Shown here piece after piece: positions 29,801-34,918 of a DNA stretch of 34,918 nt. Numbering within the stretch: the first letter of the stretch is position 1; the number at the start of each line of letters is the position of its first letter. The DNA lies in contig JALLPB010000198.1 of assembly GCA_036939975.1 (NCBI GenBank), positions 1-34,918 of the forward strand. Direction: 5' to 3'. The notes under the pieces were generated by a model. It had not been told where the DNA came from and did not search any database. It saw only the letters and a list, made by a program, of their open reading frames with translations. Made by a program: the position numbers and the translations under genes. The stretch is from Cyclostephanos tholiformis. Taxonomy: Eukaryota > Bacillariophyta > Thalassiosirophyceae > Thalassiosirales > Thalassiosiraceae.

Positions 29801-32800
29801 AAATATGCCTTCTGACAAAGTTGATAGGACACGAACGACTACTAAGGGCAGAAAAGGCCCGTGCTGGCTCGACGGAAACAATCGACAAGCCGTTTCTTGG
29901 TTGATCAACTTTTCGTTGACAGAACGGAACACTATCGACACGCATTGCACAAGCTGACAAACTTTTCTCAGCAATATTCTCCGCGATAGCTCATCCCCTC
30001 CATGTATTTCTGTTTCAGCAAGGAACAAGTGATTCACGCTGTCATCTGAATCAAAGTAATCTGAGAAGTTCAGACCGCTTTTAACAGACCTGTCCTTTTC
30101 TCTGAATTCTACCCCTTCAATCGAAACACCAGGGGAACAACATAAAGCAATTATCGCGGAAGCTATCGGCACCGTAAGCATTTGTCTTACAGAATTCTCG
30201 GTGGAAGATGATGAGTCGCATTTGTTTGTGAGGAATCCCCAAAACCATATCAAAGCTTCCGTGAACTGAGCTAATAATGCATACGAATCTTCTTTATCCA
30301 CGCCGGAGAGTGATTTGGTAATGTGGGATACGTTCGTACTCCCATCTGCACCTATCCTGGTCGGATGCAATGACAACAATTCAGCGATGTCATTTGCTAT
30401 CGAGAAAACCAAATGAGCCTTGGAGATCATCTGTGAATGCCACGTCGTCGTCCTCTTTTCATGGACGGAGCTAGTCAAATGAGCGAAATCCATTTTTCTA
30501 CAAATGAAAGATTTGGTCAATGCGACAAAGTAAACGCTCTCAAGCTTTCCACGAGATTGTCTTGAAAAGCCTTTGAATTTTCGTACATTAAACACAAGTT
30601 GTGAAACTGATCCGAGGAGATGTGTTTGCAGACTTGAATCGTCAATAGGATGTTTGTGGTGAGTCAGAAGTCCGTGCAGAGATGTAGAAATGAGACCGCA
30701 AAATTCTTCGTCCGCAAGGTAGGCCTCGAGGGCACTGAGATAGTGGGCCTGATCCGTGCAGGATGATATGATGTCACTCATTTTGTCTATGAAGAAATTA
30801 ACAACATTGATAAGCAGCTGATCACTCGTGGCACGACTAACATCAGTTGGGTTGTTTTCAAGTTTCGTACTCTCAATTTGAGGTTTATCATTCGACCTTA
30901 GCAGTTTTTTTGCTCGCAAGAGTAGTGCGGCCAAGGCCATTTTCGAGTATATCAAAAATACTGATGGGATGTTCTCTTCTGACGACATGAGTAAAGTTGC
31001 TAAGACTTGTAATATTGATGGACGAGAACTTGCTTTTGATACGCTGATAATAGCTTTGGAGGATGGAATTTCTGCCCAGATCCCCCCCCAACGCTCCTCT
31101 GGGCGCACCATTGATCCTGATGAGAGAGCATTCGCGAAATGCGGATCAAACTTATCTTCGTTTAACAAAACAAAATCGCCTAGTAGTTCGTCCATGGCCT
31201 CAGTCGATATTTCGCCGTTGACGTTGTACCTTTCAAACAATTCTGCGCCTAGAGCAACAAGATTTGCCTTTTTGTCTGACCATACCTCATCACTGCTACA
31301 TCCTGGACTCTCATTCAACTCAAGCTGAATATCCTGAAAGCATTGTCGGGCTCTGGACACAATTGATGACGATTGAAGATGCTCTTTATACCGTGATAAC
31401 ACCTCGCCAGAAAGCACACGCCAGTGCTCACCGCGGCGAACAGACGATTCCAGATGAGGGGTCGTGATTTTCGAGTCATTTTGTTGGGACTCGTCGCGTA
31501 GAAACTCAATCACTTTATCAAGGTATTGAAGCCCCAAACCTTCAGCAGTTTTTGATGTTGAGGCATCATTACTGCTACGACCAATCCATAAGTAGTACGA
31601 GGACGCGAGCCAAAAAATTCGACATTGCACCTCACGAATCTGTGCTCCTCTGTCATCTGAACTATCCGATCGAGAGGTGGTCGGCATCAACGCCAACAAA
31701 TTTGGGACCACGAAAGAAAGAACATCTGAATCATCTTGATGTTCCCACGAACCAATATCATGAAACTCACATCTTTTGAATAAAAGCTCAGCATGTAACA
31801 AGTTAACCGCAATAACCGAAAGATCCGCTGATGATTCTGCCCCATACCAGGGTGTGAATGCTGTTCCATACCACGGTGTGAATGCTGTATTTCTTTCAGC
31901 AGTTGATATCATGTTAAAACCTTGCATGTTGTTAAGTGTGATGTGAGACACGTCATTCATAACTCGAGCAAAAAAATAACGCAAGACTCACAATCAATCA
32001 AACACGATGATAAAGAATCAGATTCTGCTTCATCAAATACATCCCTAGCATTGAGAGAAACATGCAGTAGAAACTCTTTCAGTAAATCTCTTGGCCCAGA
32101 GTTGTTTCTACTCCACCTACGAATAAATTCGTTCAGTGATGTTCGAGAAAGGAATGGATCCGTGTGACCTATAAGTGATGATCGCACGATTTTGTTCACG
32201 TCTAGTGAGCCAGTTGAGTTCATATCTGAGCCTTCAACTAGACTTCGAGAGAGAGCAGGTAGACTTTGCATGCATTCCGAGACGAACGGATGATGCTTCC
32301 TAGCTAAATTAACTTTCAATAACTTGATATAGTGTGGATTTTGGGCAGTGCATGATAGAGTTCCAGCCAATAGGCAATATTCGACATTGGTTCGTTTGGA
32401 TTTGCGCTCGGCTTGCTTTTCTGTCGTTATCATGTGAGAGCGAACACGCTTGGATACCCTGCCTCTGCGTGGTGGTGAGGTGATACATACATCGTGTCGA
32501 CCGACTGTTGACTTGGATCCTGATGTTGCGCAGGTCTCTAAAATGGCTGCCTCTTTGTCGGTGTCGTAAACCGTTGAATTGGCGGGAGAGACGTTTTCTT
32601 TCTCCAGTGAAACCACACTGGGTTTCTTCTTTTCCACCAATCTATTGGCTTTAGCAGATGCAAGTTCTGAAGGCATTGACCGACAGGTGCATGCTAAGCG
32701 ATTGACATCTGGTACATTCAAGAATTCACATATTACTGCAAGCACAAGTGGTGGGACCGCTAATAATGGAGCGATTCTAATGTCGACCAGTGGAGACCCA

Positions 32801-34530
32801 AATTCATCATTGTCTGAATGTTGGGGGCTCTTATCATGCATTACAATGAATAGTTTGAGAAGAGTACAAAGTCAGTATCGCTTATGACCCAGAGATGTAA
32901 TACCCCATCATCACTACGAATTTCTCACCGTAGTCCAAACATGACGCGGCGTTCCGGGCAGAGAACGTCCATACAACACCCCTTCTTGGGACGCTCTCAT
33001 CAAAATTCGTCCTAGTGTCGCCCAGGAATACCTCGGTAAATAAAGTACCAGTTCTATTTGCTGATCCCTCTCTTGCGTCAGACTTTCATTAAGCGTATCT
33101 ACACCCACAGATATATCAAATTCAAAGTCTTGTTTGACAGTTGGTCCTCGATCCCAAATCTCCATCTCTTTCCGTGCATGCAGCAATAGACGATTAGGAG
33201 GCACTCCCCGCGGTAGACACGACAACCCTCGTTCAAGTGCCACTCTTTCCAAGCAACGATGCGACCTCGGGGTGCCCTTGAGTATTCGCAATGATTTCGG
33301 CGACAACAAATGTATTTCGCAACTTAAGGCGCGGGCGGCACACGCCAGTTTGAACCACAGAGTCGGATCGGTTGGGTCTAGTTCTGACGCATCCACGTAT
33401 GCGGCCAGGGCGAGGCGGACGGTCCGTTCTGTGGACTCATCTGACCAGAGACAATATTTGCTGTTTAATAATCCATTGGTCTGTTGCTCGTCCTGACAAG
33501 GTGTTACCAGTGTAGAAAACAGCTCGAGGACACCTAGTTTGGGTACTGCACCTCGATCCAACATATCCCTCTTCCGATCATTAGCGTCAGATGCATGGCA
33601 TGCGCACAATAGTAAATCTCCGTAGTTTACCAGAGCAAGGTAAGAAACTTTTCGTATCTCCTTTCGGTGCGCCGTGCTGAATTTATTCCATTTCATCATA
33701 GATATTGTCTGAGATGCAGCATTGACGCTCCTCGAATTAGGACTGGTTTGAGGCGTCAAGGTCTCAGATGAATAATTCCACGCATCGAACCATGCAGAGG
33801 TGGTAACTTCTGAGACATCATTCTCGTGGCGTACATTACTTTTGATATTCTTCCTTTGTTTCTTGTCTACTGCATTCCCCCTCTCAGGAAAGAAAATGGG
33901 TGCCAAAATGATGTGATCCAAAAGTAGGGATTGTTCTAGCGCCGAGCGTGCTGCTCGTGAAACGCGTTGTATGGAAATGTATGCCTCGCGAAGGCTGTAG
34001 TCACGTTGCGAGGTTTCTGCATCCGCGTCAAGTAGGCGACCACCACCACCCTGAATACCCTCCTCCTTCAAAAATGCGCAATACTGCCGAGAGAGGCGAT
34101 GTAAAGCGCCAACCGCGGTCATGGCGGCGTTGTACGACGATATCAATCGTGCTATGGCAGCTTCAGGAGCTTCTTCTCTGATTTGTTTCTTCTTCTTTTT
34201 CTTCCGCTTGCGTTGACGGATATTGAATTGCTGTTCAAAATCGGCGGCAATGGCAGAATCAATCCCCGCCTTCGTCGTCTGCGGCGCGACATTTTCTATA
34301 CGTGTCAAACGAGCACCGGACGACGACGATAGTAGTTCGTCGTGAATAGATTCGGTTGTGGATCGTTCACCGTCGCTGCTGTCGTCCTCCACCGAGTCGA
34401 TATCGCTGTCATTCATCCGCTTTTCGGCGTCGTCCCCCCGGTCATCTTCGTTGTCGCAGCCGCCGCCGGTCCGCCTCCGCTTAACACGACGACGACGTCG
34501 GCGGGCGCCGTCATTGGCTGCTGCCCACAT
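26855..34530 (-). CDS. CABIN1/Hir3-like subunit of the HIRA histone-chaperone complex, six exons
   Basis: Exons 32929-34530, 31992-32829, 29727-31920, 27944-29601, 27645-27870 and 26855-27554 join with matching phases into 7218 nt, 2405 residues (human CABIN1 is ~2220). Order: charged N-terminus (poly-Arg, acidic), a TPR-like block (AYVDASELDPTDPTLWFKLA), then LPRYSWATLGRILMRA, equivalent to the 'PIPFFTWKCLGESLLA' element of CABIN1. Next come an F-box-like stretch (~556-594), a basic patch (RGRVSKRVRSH, ERKSKRTNVEY) and a long helical region with FHRAAYRLAQAYN and KLFDKRRVQLCAVWVTT near the end, as in plant and animal homologues. The family scaffolds HIRA-UBN1-ASF1a for replication-independent H3.3-H4 deposition. 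ATG at 34530 is used because the frame's extension to 34632 begins with GTG. Confidence 0.7.
31842..31889. repeat. 24-bp in-frame tandem duplication in the CABIN1-like gene
   Basis: Two copies (31842-31865 and 31866-31889) differ at two positions. On the minus strand they encode TAFTPWYG twice in succession, near the start of the third exon. Confidence 0.9.
31921..31991 (-). other. Second intron of the CABIN1-like gene, 71 bp
   Basis: Donor GATT/GTGAGTCTTG, acceptor CAACATGCAAG/GTTTTAAC, phase 1, with a CTTAAC branch-like site. An earlier in-frame AG would give only a 29-bp intron, which I judge too short. Confidence 0.75.
32830..32928 (-). other. First intron of the CABIN1-like gene, 99 bp
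   Basis: Donor ACTACG/GTGAGAAAT, acceptor GCATGATAAG/AGCCCC, phase 0, with a pyrimidine-rich tract upstream of the acceptor. It links the TPR part to the F-box-like part. If it is not an intron, the two parts are separate genes, the second with an ATG at 32841. Confidence 0.65.
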
Positions 34531-34918
34531 GATCCAGGACGTCGTCTGCTTCTGCTCGTCGGTAGAATGCCCTCCAACCCCCAGGCAACATCGAGGGGTG
34601 TTGGCCGTCGTGTATTGTGTAATCCGAATCACCCTCCCTCGTCCTCCCTCCTCTCACTACGCTTTGCGGAAAAACTGATAAATCTATCACCTGGATGGGG
34701 ATTAGGTGTAGGTATGTTCAATTCAAAATAATAGAGTGGTTGTATTTTTTTTTATCGCAGATCGCAAAATCGCAGGTTCGCTCAGACAGAGGGTTTGTCC
34801 GAAGGTTGAAGTTGGCAACTGGGAATTTTGTAGAGTTGCTTACCGATTCGTTAATTCCCATATTGGAGCATTCCTAAAATTAAAAAAACGCGACACAAAG
34901 CCATAAAAACATAAATTT
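34531..34918. other. Upstream flank of the CABIN1-like gene
   Basis: Contains the promoter and 5' leader of the minus-strand gene. AT-rich with T- and A-tracts near 34745 and 34880. No other gene recognised. Confidence 0.5.

Noticed and set aside
31963..31991. A 29-bp intron candidate in the CABIN1-like gene
   Set aside because: Far shorter than every other intron here; the next AG in the same phase gives a normal 71-bp intron.
34530..34632. N-terminal extension of the CABIN1-like protein beginning MIRI, as in human CABIN1
   Set aside because: The codon at 34632 is GTG, so the resemblance is not a real start; the first ATG is at 34530.

Overview
The window reads as nuclear DNA of a diatom, probably a centric one (my inference). 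The protein-coding genes have few, short introns (68-125 bp, one of 264 bp). The gene families are eukaryotic: a TRAPP subunit, E2F, Mediator, a HIRA-complex subunit and PP2C. One enzyme opens with a signal peptide followed by a Phe-Ala-Pro cleavage motif, the hallmark of protein import into the complex red-type plastids of diatoms and relatives. Exon joins below were built by hand from GT(GC)-AG sites, matching phases and family alignment recalled from general knowledge; no search or RNA evidence was available.

Layout, left to right. 1-1324: no gene seen. 1325-3544 (-): TRAPPC12-like trafficking subunit. 4349-6552 (-): secreted or membrane PDZ protein whose frame breaks in an 11-base homopolymer. 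7168-9696 (+, two exons): glutamine-dependent NAD+ synthetase. 10202-12817 (-): large E2F transcription factor. 13474-13546 (+): tRNA-Ala(AGC). 13547-16897: a 3.3-kb, mostly AT-rich gene desert with inverted-repeat structures that look like small foldback elements. 16898-17320 (-): small uncharacterised helical protein. 17722-20222 (+, two exons): plastid-type acyl-ACP/acyl-CoA synthetase. 20573-21410 (-, two exons): dynactin p24-like protein. 21626-22078 (+): MED22-like Mediator subunit. 22418-25010 (-, eight exons): PP2C phosphatase with a GC-AG intron and a 17-nt micro-exon. 25436-26719 (+): protein with two internal repeats resembling dsRNA-binding folds. 26855-34530 (-, six exons): about 2405-residue CABIN1/Hir3-like HIRA-complex subunit with an apparent embedded F-box. 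34531-34918: upstream flank.

Genes alternate strands and are closely packed, with several divergent pairs sharing 200-600 bp promoters (PDZ/NADSYN, small gene/acyl synthetase, DCTN3-like/MED22-like, PP2C/dsRBD-like). There is no operon and no sign of a defence island, prophage or CRISPR array. The genes do not form one pathway; they are a typical mixture of housekeeping, transcription/chromatin and signalling genes. I did not find a clearly new multi-gene system. The most interesting items are the F-box inside the CABIN1-like protein, the PDZ membrane protein, the two-repeat protein at 25436, the plastid acyl synthetase, the PP2C splicing oddities and the nested palindromic element near 14.0-14.4 kb.
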